Below, piece after piece: positions 1-6,198 of a stretch of 12,982 bases of DNA (its first letter is position 1; every line of letters begins with the position of its first letter). The DNA lies in NCBI GenBank assembly GCA_963205465.1, contig CAUJKG010000238.1:1-12982 (forward strand), read 5' to 3'. A program made the position numbers and the translations under genes. Under the pieces are notes generated by a model that did not search any database, was not told the origin of the DNA, and saw only the letters and a list, made by a program, of their open reading frames with translations. Source of the DNA: Pseudomonadota bacterium (lineage in GTDB: Bacteria > Pseudomonadota > Alphaproteobacteria > Rhizobiales > Xanthobacteraceae).

Positions 1-869
1 GGCTTCTTCGAGAAGGTCGAGATGATCTGCGAGATGATGCCGAAGGCCGGCAGAATGAGGATGTAGACTTCGGGGTGACCGAAGAACCAGAACAGATGCT
101 GGTAGAGGATCGGATCGCCGCCGCCGGCCGGATTGAAGAACGTGGTGCCGAAATTCCGGTCCGTCAGCAGCATCGTGATCGCACCCGCGAGCACCGGCAG
201 CGCCAGGAGCAGCAGGAACGCCGTCACCAGCACCGACCAGGCGAACAACGGCATCTTGTGCAGCGTCATGCCGGGCGCGCGCATGTTCAGGATCGTGGTG
301 ATGAAGTTGATCGCACCCAGGATCGAAGACGCACCGGCAAGATGCAGCGAGAAGATGGCGAGATCCATCGCCGGACCGGGATGTCCCGCGGTCGAAGAGA
401 GCGGCGGATAAGCGGTCCAGCCGCCGCCGAAGCCATAGCCACCCGAGGGGCCCGGCACGAACATGGAGATGATCAGAAGGATGATCGCCGCGATCAGGAG
501 CCAGAACGAAATGTTGTTCATGCGCGGGAACGCCATGTCCGGCGCGCCGATCATGATCGGGACGAACCAGTTGCCGAAGCCGCCGATCAGCGCGGGCATG
601 ATCATGAAGAACACCATGATCAGGCCGTGGGCCGTGACGAAGGCGTTGAACATGTGGGCGTTCGGGAAGAACTGCAGACCCGGCTGCATCAGCTCAAGGC
701 GCATCGCGACCGAGAGCAGACCGCCGAGCACGCCCGCGAAGATCGAAGCGATCAGATACAGCGTGCCGATGTCCTTGTGGTTGGTGGACATCAACCAGCG
801 GCGCCATCCGGTCGGCGCGTGATGATCGTCGTGATGCTCGTGAGCGTGGGCGTGTGCCGGGTTTGCCAT
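1..869 (-). CDS. ctaD: Cytochrome c oxidase subunit I, aa3 type (C-terminus beyond window)
   Basis: Catalytic subunit of the terminal oxidase in the inner membrane: it reduces O2 to water at the heme a3-CuB site and pumps protons. The gene starts at an ATG at 867-869 with a GAGG Shine-Dalgarno six bases upstream; the first 289 residues are in the window and the rest lies left of base 1. Visible family marks are the heme a ligand His81 in VTAHGLIM, and HPEVY at 265-269 with the CuB ligand His265, Glu267 and the cross-linked Tyr269. The D-channel residues Asn100, Asp111 and Asn118 are in register with Paracoccus Asn113, Asp124 and Asn131, so this is an A1-type proton-pumping enzyme. Residues 1-20 are unusual: seven histidines fall within the first 17. 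It follows ctaC after 35 bases and is probably cotranscribed with it. Identification is secure; the remaining metal ligands cannot be checked here. Confidence 0.97.
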   Translation of the reverse strand, partial: MANPAHAHAHEHHDDHHAPTGWRRWLMSTNHKDIGTLYLIASIFAGVLGGLLSVAMRLELMQPGLQFFPNAHMFNAFVTAHGLIMVFFMIMPALIGGFGNWFVPIMIGAPDMAFPRMNNISFWLLIAAIILLIISMFVPGPSGGYGFGGGWTAYPPLSSTAGHPGPAMDLAIFSLHLAGASSILGAINFITTILNMRAPGMTLHKMPLFAWSVLVTAFLLLLALPVLAGAITMLLTDRNFGTTFFNPAGGGDPILYQHLFWFFGHPEVYILILPAFGIISQIISTFSKK

Positions 870-888
870 GGCTTGCCTCGATACTTTC

Positions 889-903
889 CGCGCGAAAAGC
901 GCG
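889..903 (-). other. Small hairpin in the ctaC-ctaD gap
   Basis: Five G/C pairs (889-893 with 899-903) enclose a five-base loop. The hairpin ends one base from the ctaC stop codon and lies about 20 bases before the ctaD start on the transcribed strand. No run of T follows it on the minus strand, so it is not a classical intrinsic terminator. It could influence mRNA processing or relative expression of the two subunits, or be chance in GC-rich sequence. Confidence 0.3.
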
Positions 904-904
904 C

Positions 905-1762
905 TTAATTCTTGTTGTCGGCGACGAGCGCCGGATTCGGTTCAGGGGTCGTCGCGAATTTCTTCTTCGCGCCCTCAAGCCATTTCGCGAATTCCTCTTC
1001 GGTCACGACGCGGACCGCGATCGGCATATAGGCGTGATTGATTCCGCAAAGCTCGGAGCACTGGCCGTAGAACCAGCCGGTCTTGGTCGCCTTGAACCAG
1101 GTCTCGTTGAGGCGACCCGGAACGGCGTCGATCTTCACGCCGAACGAGGGCACGGCGAAGGCGTGAATGATGCCTTCGGCGGTCACCTGAACGCGGACCA
1201 CCTTGTTCACGGGAACCACGAGTTCGTTGTCGACGGTCAAGAGGCGCGGCTGGCCCGGCTGCAGCTTGTCGTCCGGAATGATGGAGGAAATGAAATTAAG
1301 GCCGTTGTGGTCCGGATATTCATAGACCCAGGTCCAGCCGGCGGTGCCGGTGGCCTTCACGGTGAGATCAGCCTTCGGCGCGTGGAGCTGGTCGAACAGA
1401 AGCCGGAACGACGGGATCGCAATCGTGACGAGGATGATGACCGGGATGACCGTCCAGGCGACCTCCAGCAGGGTGTGATGCGTCGTGGTCGAGGGGGTCG
1501 GATTGGCTTTCTCGTTGAAGCGAACGAAAACGATGATGAGCAGCACGAGGACGAAGAGCGTAATGAGCGCCGACAGCGCGGTGAGCCACCAGTGAAACTG
1601 GTCGATCTGCTCCATAATCGGCGAAGCCGACCCCTGGAAACCCATCTGCCACGGCGAAGGCTGCCCGGTCCCGGCGAGCGCCGCAGCGCTCCAGCCGAAC
1701 ACGGTCACCGCCAAGGCAAACCCCGCGAGCCTGCGAATCGCCTCACCCCAAGCCTTGATCAT
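905..1762 (-). CDS. ctaC: Cytochrome c oxidase subunit II (CuA subunit)
   Basis: Takes electrons from cytochrome c through the binuclear CuA centre and passes them to subunit I; 285 residues. Residues 1-30 look like a signal peptide ending AAALA. Two transmembrane helices follow, about 58-81 and 101-121, then a periplasmic cupredoxin domain. The aromatic WTWVYEYP stretch (143-150) is typical of the family. The full CuA set is present: His200, Cys235, Glu237, Cys239, His243 and Met246, within CSELCGINH and the following residues. There is no C-terminal heme c motif, so this is an aa3-type and not a caa3-type subunit. The ATG at 1760-1762 has a GGGGAC about eight bases upstream. ctaD follows in the same direction; the gene diverges from an ialB-like gene across 328 bases. 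Confidence 0.97.
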   Translation of the reverse strand: MIKAWGEAIRRLAGFALAVTVFGWSAAALAGTGQPSPWQMGFQGSASPIMEQIDQFHWWLTALSALITLFVLVLLIIVFVRFNEKANPTPSTTTHHTLLEVAWTVIPVIILVTIAIPSFRLLFDQLHAPKADLTVKATGTAGWTWVYEYPDHNGLNFISSIIPDDKLQPGQPRLLTVDNELVVPVNKVVRVQVTAEGIIHAFAVPSFGVKIDAVPGRLNETWFKATKTGWFYGQCSELCGINHAYMPIAVRVVTEEEFAKWLEGAKKKFATTPEPNPALVADNKN

Positions 1763-1840
1763 TTCAACTCGTCCCCAGAATGTCGCCGCTACGCCGGCGG
1801 TGGGCCCGGAAAGACCCTAGAATCCTTCAAACAAACTATC

Positions 1841-1853
1841 ACCGGTGACCGGT
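1841..1853. promoter_or_regulatory. 13-bp dyad of two ACCGGT units
   Basis: The sequence ACCGGTGACCGGT has two ACCGGT half-sites around a central G. ACCGGT is itself a palindrome, so the element is both a direct and an inverted repeat. It lies about 80 bases upstream of the ctaC start, where a regulator could act on ctaC. No regulator is identified; operator function is inference. Confidence 0.3.
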
Positions 1854-1902
1854 ATCCCGGAACGCTTCCCGAGGCGGCTCATTGCCGCGCGTTCCACGGG
1901 AT

Positions 1903-1915
1903 TTTGCGCCGCAAA
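1903..1915. promoter_or_regulatory. 13-bp dyad TTTGC-GCC-GCAAA
   Basis: Perfect five-base arms TTTGC and GCAAA around a three-base centre, in the ctaC/ialB-like divergent region. The size suits a dimeric helix-turn-helix regulator, but one copy of this length can occur by chance. Confidence 0.22.
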
Positions 1916-1936
1916 CGGTCAATTCGCCGGCAGTCT

Positions 1937-1958
1937 CGGGAGATGAACCACACTCCCG
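1937..1958. promoter_or_regulatory. Inverted repeat CGGGAG-10-CTCCCG
   Basis: Perfect six-base arms (1937-1942 and 1953-1958) separated by ten bases, about 130 bases before the ialB-like start. It could be an operator with half-sites one helical turn apart, or an RNA stem if transcribed. No T-run follows on either strand, so it is not an intrinsic terminator. Confidence 0.25.
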
Positions 1959-2007
1959 GAAATGCTGCAACGCCTTGTGCCCTGTGCAAACTCCGGCGGC
2001 CCTATTC

Positions 2008-2035
2008 TTGACATGGGCGAGCAGCGATGTACCCG
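2008..2035 (+). promoter_or_regulatory. Possible promoter for the ialB-like gene
   Basis: A perfect -35 hexamer TTGACA lies at 2008-2013. The sequence 16 bases further on is TACCCG, a poor -10 match, so only half of a sigma-70 promoter is visible. It sits about 55-80 bases upstream of the start at 2091, which is a reasonable distance. Confidence 0.25.
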
Positions 2036-2090
2036 GTTCTGATAACGGGCGGACGATTGGGTTGAAGCGATTCGACCCCGGGAGAGGCGG

Positions 2091-2621
2091 ATGCGAAGCA
2101 TTTTCGACGCGCGACTTCTGGCACGCGTAGCCACGGCGTTATTTTTGGCGGCGGTATTCTGGCCCCAGGGGGCTGCGGCCCAGCATGGCACGGTCCGCTC
2201 GGTTCATAACGACTGGCAAATCCGCTGCGAAACCGCGCCGGGTGCGCCGGCCGAGCAATGCGCGCTGGTCCAGAGCGTCACCGCCGAGGACCGGCCGAAT
2301 GTCGGGCTCACGGTCATCATCCTCAAGACCGCGGACGGCAAGAGCCGCATCATGCGCGTCCTGGTTCCGCTCGGCGTGCTGATCCCGAAGGGACTGGGCC
2401 TGCGGATCGATCAGACCGATATCGGCAGCGCCGCCTTCGTGCGCTGCCTGCCGAATGGCTGTGTCTCCGAAGTCTATCTGGACGAAAAACTGATCGCGCA
2501 GTTGCGGGGCGGTAAAACAGCGCTCTTTCTGATCTACCAGACACCGGAAGAAGGCATCGGCGTGCCGCTCAGCCTCGCGGGCTTCAGCGCCGGGTATGAT
2601 CGCCTCGACAAGGCCCCTTAA
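2091..2621 (+). CDS. Invasion-associated locus B (IalB) family exported protein
   Basis: A 176-residue protein of the IalB family, named from Bartonella, where IalB is linked to erythrocyte invasion. In free-living relatives it is a conserved periplasmic protein without a settled role. Residues 1-30 form a signal peptide ending GAAA before QHG. The mature part has the family pattern: a DWQIRCE start, a central RIMRVLVPLGVLIPKGLGL stretch (88-104), and four cysteines (46, 57, 119, 124) well placed for two disulfides. The ATG at 2091 is set by the Shine-Dalgarno GGAGAGG at 2081-2087. It diverges from ctaC and ends 21 bases before the end of the convergent EamA gene. The family call is firm; a role in invasion should not be assumed, and a cell-envelope role is only inference. 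Confidence 0.88.
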   Translation: MRSIFDARLLARVATALFLAAVFWPQGAAAQHGTVRSVHNDWQIRCETAPGAPAEQCALVQSVTAEDRPNVGLTVIILKTADGKSRIMRVLVPLGVLIPKGLGLRIDQTDIGSAAFVRCLPNGCVSEVYLDEKLIAQLRGGKTALFLIYQTPEEGIGVPLSLAGFSAGYDRLDKAP

Positions 2622-2622
2622 G

Positions 2623-2636
2623 GCGGCCGGCGCCGC
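2623..2636. terminator. Possible short bidirectional hairpin between convergent genes
   Basis: Between the two stop codons lies GCGGC-CGGC-GCCGC, a five-pair all-GC stem with a four-base loop. No T-run follows on either side. It is the only candidate for ending transcription in this 21-base gap and is weak. Confidence 0.22.
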
Positions 2637-2642
2637 GGCGGA

Positions 2643-3569
2643 TTACGCCTGTCCCTGCCGCGGCGCGGACAGCACGATCGCGTTTCCGATCAGCACGAGT
2701 GCCACGCCGAAGAACGCGTAGATAGTCCAGACATAGCCTTCGAAGAAGGTGGACAGGATCAACGCCACCAGCGGCATCACCACGGTGATGTAAGCGGTGC
2801 GGGCCGTGCCGATGCGGCCGATCAGCGTCACGTAGGCGAAAAAGCCGATCGCGGTCCCGGCGACCGCGAGCCATAGAATCGACAACACATATTTCGGCGT
2901 CCATTCGATGATGAACGCCTCGCCGCGCGCCAGCGCGAACAACGTCAGAAACAGCGTGCCGTACAGCATCGACCAAGCGTTCGCGGACAGGACCGGAAGG
3001 CCCCTGCCCTGAAACGCCGCCGAAAGCATGTTTCCGGTCGAGAAAAACAGGATGGAAAGCAGCATCAGCAGCACACCCGTGAGCGTGCCCGCCTGCCCGT
3101 CCGCGACGAAGACCTTCGGTCCGAACAAAAGCGCGACGCCGACGACTCCGATCACCGCGCCGGCGATAATCCGCGGGTTCAGCCCGCCCCTGCCGAGCAA
3201 AGCGGCATAGATCGGGTTCACCACCGCCATCAGCGAAAACAGAATCGCAAGCAGGCCGCCGTTCAGATGAAATCCGGCGTAGTAAGCGGAAAGGAAATTG
3301 AAAGAGAACATCGTCAGGCCGAGGAGCGCGAAGCGCGCATGATCGGCGAGCGGAAAGCGCACTTTTCCCTTCACTACGATGAGCCAGCCGAACACGATCA
3401 GGCCGCCGAGCAGAAAGCGCCAGACTGCCGACACTTCCGGAGACACGACGCCGAGTTGCAGGCGAAGCGGCAGCCAGGACGCACCCCAGATGATCACCGT
3501 CGTCGCGTAGAGCGCGTAATCGGCGGTGGTCATACCGGCGGTCATGGCGCCGTTCGGCTGCGCTTTCAT
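2643..3569 (-). CDS. EamA/DMT-family transporter, ten transmembrane segments
   Basis: An inner-membrane permease of the drug/metabolite transporter superfamily, 308 residues. Two EamA repeats are visible (about 18-149 and 163-300), each with five hydrophobic helices. Family marks include the early IIWGASWLPLRLQLG stretch (26-40), WRFLLGG (50-56), and a second half ending in VMPLVALILSTFFEG followed by a last helix. Substrate cannot be read from sequence; characterised relatives export amino acids such as cysteine and O-acetylserine, or other small metabolites. It begins only six bases after the gshA stop, so it is very likely cotranscribed with gshA. The first ATG (3567-3569) is used here; Met9 (3545) and Met13 (3533) are alternatives and none has a strong Shine-Dalgarno. 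A thiol-related substrate would suit the context but is inference. Confidence 0.9.
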   Translation of the reverse strand: MKAQPNGAMTAGMTTADYALYATTVIIWGASWLPLRLQLGVVSPEVSAVWRFLLGGLIVFGWLIVVKGKVRFPLADHARFALLGLTMFSFNFLSAYYAGFHLNGGLLAILFSLMAVVNPIYAALLGRGGLNPRIIAGAVIGVVGVALLFGPKVFVADGQAGTLTGVLLMLLSILFFSTGNMLSAAFQGRGLPVLSANAWSMLYGTLFLTLFALARGEAFIIEWTPKYVLSILWLAVAGTAIGFFAYVTLIGRIGTARTAYITVVMPLVALILSTFFEGYVWTIYAFFGVALVLIGNAIVLSAPRQGQA

Positions 3570-3575
3570 GAAGGC

Positions 3576-4946
3576 TCAGTACGCGAGCAATTCGAAGGCC
3601 GGATCGACCGATCCGCCCCAGACGGTGCGATAGAGCGCCAGCAGGTCTTCCGCCGGAGTCGTGCCGCGCTCGACCAGCGTTTCCAGCGGTTCGAGGAAAT
3701 CAGACTCGTCACGGCCGTCATAAAGCTGGCGCTTGCGCCGCACGAGGCCATTGCGCGAAAGCATCAGCACTTCGCGCGCGATCTCGCGCACGCTGCGGCC
3801 GCCGATCTCGGCGTTCAGTCCGAGCTTCGGCACGTCGGCGCGGAGCTTTTCGCGCTCCTCTTCGCTCCAGCCCTTGGCGATTTCCCAAGCGGCGTCGAGG
3901 GAAACCTGGTCGTAGAGAATACCGACCCAGAACGCCGGCAGCGCGCAGAGCAGCTTCCACGGCCCTGCATCCGCACCGCGCATTTCGAGATAGCGCTTGA
4001 GACGCACTTCCGGGAAAATCGTGCTCAGGTGATTGGCCCAATCCGAGATGGACGCGCGTTCTCCGGGAACGGCGGGATGTCTGCCCGCGAGGAGGTCGCG
4101 GAACGACGAACCGGCGACGTCGATGTAATCGTTGCCGCGCTTGATGAAATACATCGGCACGTCGAGCGCGTAATCGACGTAGCGCTCGTAACCCATGCCA
4201 TCTTCGAAAGCGAAAGGAAGCATGCCCGCGCGCGCGTTATCGGTGTCTTCCCAGATGTGCGAACGGAACGAGAGATAGCCGTTCGGCTTGCCTTCGGTAA
4301 ACGGCGAGTTGGCGAACAGTGCGGTGGCGATCGGCTGCAACGCCAAAGAAACGCGCAGCTTCTTCACCATGTCGGCTTCGCTCGAGAAGTCGAGATTGGC
4401 TTGCACCGTGCAGGTTCGAAACATCATGTCGAGGCCGAGCGAGCCGACCTTCGGCATGTAGTTCGACATGATCTTGTAGCGGCCCTTGGGCATCACGGGC
4501 GTCTGTTCGCGCGTCCATTCCGGCGACATGCCGATACCGAGAAAGCCGATGCCGAGCGGATCGGCGACCTGCTTCAACTGGGCAAGATGGGCGTTGAGTT
4601 CCGCGCAGGTGCGATGAATGGTCTCGAGCGGCGCGCCGGAAAGCTCGAACTGTCCGCCCGGTTCCAGCGAAATCGCGCCGCCGCCCGTCACATCGGCAAG
4701 GCCGATGATGGTCGGGCCTTCCATGATCGGCTCCCAGCCGAGCAGCAACTGCATGCCTTCGAGGAGCGCGCGGATCCCGTTACGGCCCTCGTAAGGTACC
4801 GGCGTGTGATCGCGGATGCGGAAAGGAATCTTCTCGTGTTCGGTGCCGACGCGGAATTGGGATTCCGGTTTCTCTCCCGCTGCGATCCACGCGACCAATT
4901 CGTCGCGGGTCTCGATCGGCGTCATATCTATCTGGTCGCGGGCCAT
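3576..4946 (-). CDS. gshA: Glutamate-cysteine ligase, plant/alphaproteobacterial type
   Basis: Catalyses the ATP-dependent first step of glutathione synthesis, joining the gamma-carboxyl of glutamate to cysteine in the cytosol. The 456 residues match the usual length of the plant-like class found in alphaproteobacteria. Motifs in order: GTEHEK (34-39), which contributes acidic metal-binding residues; the glycine-rich EPGGQFELSG (95-104); FRTCTVQANLDF (176-187); FRSHIW (227-232); and LKRYLEMRGAD (316-326), typical of this class. Cysteines lie at 114, 179 and 334; whether any pair forms a redox switch as in plant enzymes is not known. Met1 (4944-4946) is used; Met8 (4925) is an alternative, and neither has a clear Shine-Dalgarno. 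It follows the ybdK-like gene by 81 bases, has a plausible promoter of its own, and precedes the EamA gene by six bases. Confidence 0.95.
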   Translation of the reverse strand: MARDQIDMTPIETRDELVAWIAAGEKPESQFRVGTEHEKIPFRIRDHTPVPYEGRNGIRALLEGMQLLLGWEPIMEGPTIIGLADVTGGGAISLEPGGQFELSGAPLETIHRTCAELNAHLAQLKQVADPLGIGFLGIGMSPEWTREQTPVMPKGRYKIMSNYMPKVGSLGLDMMFRTCTVQANLDFSSEADMVKKLRVSLALQPIATALFANSPFTEGKPNGYLSFRSHIWEDTDNARAGMLPFAFEDGMGYERYVDYALDVPMYFIKRGNDYIDVAGSSFRDLLAGRHPAVPGERASISDWANHLSTIFPEVRLKRYLEMRGADAGPWKLLCALPAFWVGILYDQVSLDAAWEIAKGWSEEEREKLRADVPKLGLNAEIGGRSVREIAREVLMLSRNGLVRRKRQLYDGRDESDFLEPLETLVERGTTPAEDLLALYRTVWGGSVDPAFELLAY

Positions 4947-4975
4947 GCGGTAGCAATTCCGTAAAAAGGTCGCGG

Positions 4976-5005
4976 ACCATACAGGAGCACTCGCACCGCT
5001 GCCAA
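4976..5005 (-). promoter_or_regulatory. Probable sigma-70 promoter for gshA
   Basis: On the minus strand the -35 TTGGCA (5000-5005, five of six consensus bases) and the -10 TATGGT (4976-4981, four of six) are separated by 18 bases. Transcription would start near 4969 and leave a leader of about 23 bases before the gshA ATG. It lies in the 81-base gap after the ybdK-like gene, so gshA and the transporter could be expressed apart from rsmE. Confidence 0.4.
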
Positions 5006-5027
5006 TGCAGGCGGCGCAAGCCTCACA

Positions 5028-6149
5028 TTATTGGATGGTGGTTGCGGCGAGCCAGTTTTTCACGGCTTTGAGCGCCTCGCCGCGGCTTTTGGTCCGCGCT
5101 TCGGCCTCGTTGAAGACCGTGATCTGCGCATCCGCACTGGTGCCGGTCTCGAAAATCTCCTCGACCAGCGCCAGCTCCGCCTCGCATCCGAGCGCGCGGG
5201 CGTCCTCGGCGAGTTGATCCACCAGCCGGCTTACCGCCTCGCGGACCGGAACCGCCCTGTGCTCGCTCCGCTCGACGAAGCTGCCGTGGATGCCGTAGCG
5301 CTGCGCGCGCCATTTGTTCTCCGAGGCGATCGCATAGTCCACCGGCGTCAGGGTGCCGTTGATCTTCGGGTCGAGAAACAGACGGCGCAGCAGGCAGCGA
5401 TAGAGTGCCGCGATTGCGATCGAGTCGGACACGCGCGTGCAGCAGTCCGGCGCGCGCAATTCAAGCGTCGGATGCGCTTCCGAAGGGCGGATCGACCACC
5501 ACAGATAACTGCCGTCGGGTATCACGCGCGCATCGATCAGCACCTGCTTGTACTGCTCGAAATCGTCGTTGCTCTGAAACAAGGGCGGCAGACCGGTGCG
5601 CGGCAATTCGTCGTAAGCGGCAAGCCGGTAGCCCATCAGCCCCGTGCGCCGCGAATTCCAGAACGGCGACGAGGTCGCAAGCGCGATGAAATACGGAATG
5701 AAAGGAGTGGCGCGGCGCATGATCTCGATGCGGCGATCGGTATCGGGAATCTCGACATGCACGTGCAGACCGCAAAGCATGTTGCGCTCGGCGAGCATTT
5801 GCAGATCCTGCATCATGCCGTCGTAACGCATGGCTTCGGTCTGCCGCGCGGAAGTCCAGGCCGCGGTCGGATGCGTACCGGCGGCGATGAACGAGAAACC
5901 GAACTCGGACGAGATCGCGCCGATGTTCCTGCGCAACGAGCGGAGTTCGCGCGCGCTTTCGGTGAAATCGGTCGAAGGCTTGGTCGCGACCTCGAGCTGC
6001 GATTGCAGCATTTCCCGCGTGACGGCCGCGCCGAGACCGGTTTTGAGCGCGGCGAGAAAGGCCGCGGGCATGCGCCGCTGCACGGCCTTGGTCTCGGCAT
6101 CGACGATGAAATATTCTTCCTCGATCCCGAAGCTGTAATTGTCAGCCAT
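5028..6149 (-). CDS. YbdK-type carboxylate-amine ligase (GCS2 family)
   Basis: A 373-residue member of the glutamate-cysteine ligase 2 family (YbdK/EgtA-like), ATP-dependent enzymes joining a glutamate carboxyl to an amine. E. coli YbdK has only weak gamma-glutamylcysteine synthetase activity, so the natural substrate of this group is uncertain. Visible motifs: FGIEEEY (7-13) with the metal-binding glutamates, GTHP (91-94), CGLHVHV (126-132), the SIRPSEAHPTLELRAPD region (219-235) and ENKWRAQRYG (277-286). Length and N-terminus fit the family. The ATG at 6147-6149 is fixed by GGAGG at 6154-6158 on the minus strand. It lies 49 bases after rsmE and 81 before gshA in the same direction. Having it beside a full gshA suggests a different amine acceptor, or redundancy; the sequence cannot decide. 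Confidence 0.88.
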   Translation of the reverse strand: MADNYSFGIEEEYFIVDAETKAVQRRMPAAFLAALKTGLGAAVTREMLQSQLEVATKPSTDFTESARELRSLRRNIGAISSEFGFSFIAAGTHPTAAWTSARQTEAMRYDGMMQDLQMLAERNMLCGLHVHVEIPDTDRRIEIMRRATPFIPYFIALATSSPFWNSRRTGLMGYRLAAYDELPRTGLPPLFQSNDDFEQYKQVLIDARVIPDGSYLWWSIRPSEAHPTLELRAPDCCTRVSDSIAIAALYRCLLRRLFLDPKINGTLTPVDYAIASENKWRAQRYGIHGSFVERSEHRAVPVREAVSRLVDQLAEDARALGCEAELALVEEIFETGTSADAQITVFNEAEARTKSRGEALKAVKNWLAATTIQ

Positions 6150-6153
6150 ATCG

Positions 6154-6158
6154 CCTCC
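6154..6158 (-). promoter_or_regulatory. Strong ribosome binding site of the ybdK-like gene
   Basis: GGAGG on the minus strand, four bases before the ATG at 6149. It fixes that start and indicates efficient initiation independent of the upstream rsmE. Confidence 0.7.
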
Positions 6159-6198
6159 GCACTTTTTTCATTTCTTCTTGTTGAGCCCGCAAGGACAG

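Larger units (their letters stand above)
1763..2090. promoter_or_regulatory. Divergent intergenic region between ctaC and the ialB-like gene
   Basis: These 328 bases separate two divergent genes and must hold both promoters. I see no convincing gene; the short open frames crossing it have no family features. It contains three separate dyads (1841-1853, 1903-1915, 1937-1958) and one TTGACA element on the plus strand (2008-2013). No clear -10 box for ctaC was recognisable on the minus strand. Confidence 0.6.

Noticed and set aside
75..908. 277-codon plus-strand frame opposite ctaD
   Set aside because: Antisense to ctaD; the product is a run of charged Arg, Glu, Asp and His residues typical of shadow frames.
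854..2011. 385-codon plus-strand frame opposite ctaC
   Set aside because: Antisense to ctaC with its intact CuA motif; the predicted product has no signal, domain or motif.
1882..2191. Short opposing open frames in the ctaC/ialB-like gap
   Set aside because: No ribosome site, signal peptide or recognised motif; both overlap the well-supported start of the IalB-family gene.
3267..4964. 565-codon open frame on the plus strand opposite gshA and the EamA gene
   Set aside because: It runs antisense to two genes with clear motifs; the product is rich in Arg, His, Glu and Ala without family features. Such long antisense frames are common in GC-rich genomes with strong third-position bias.
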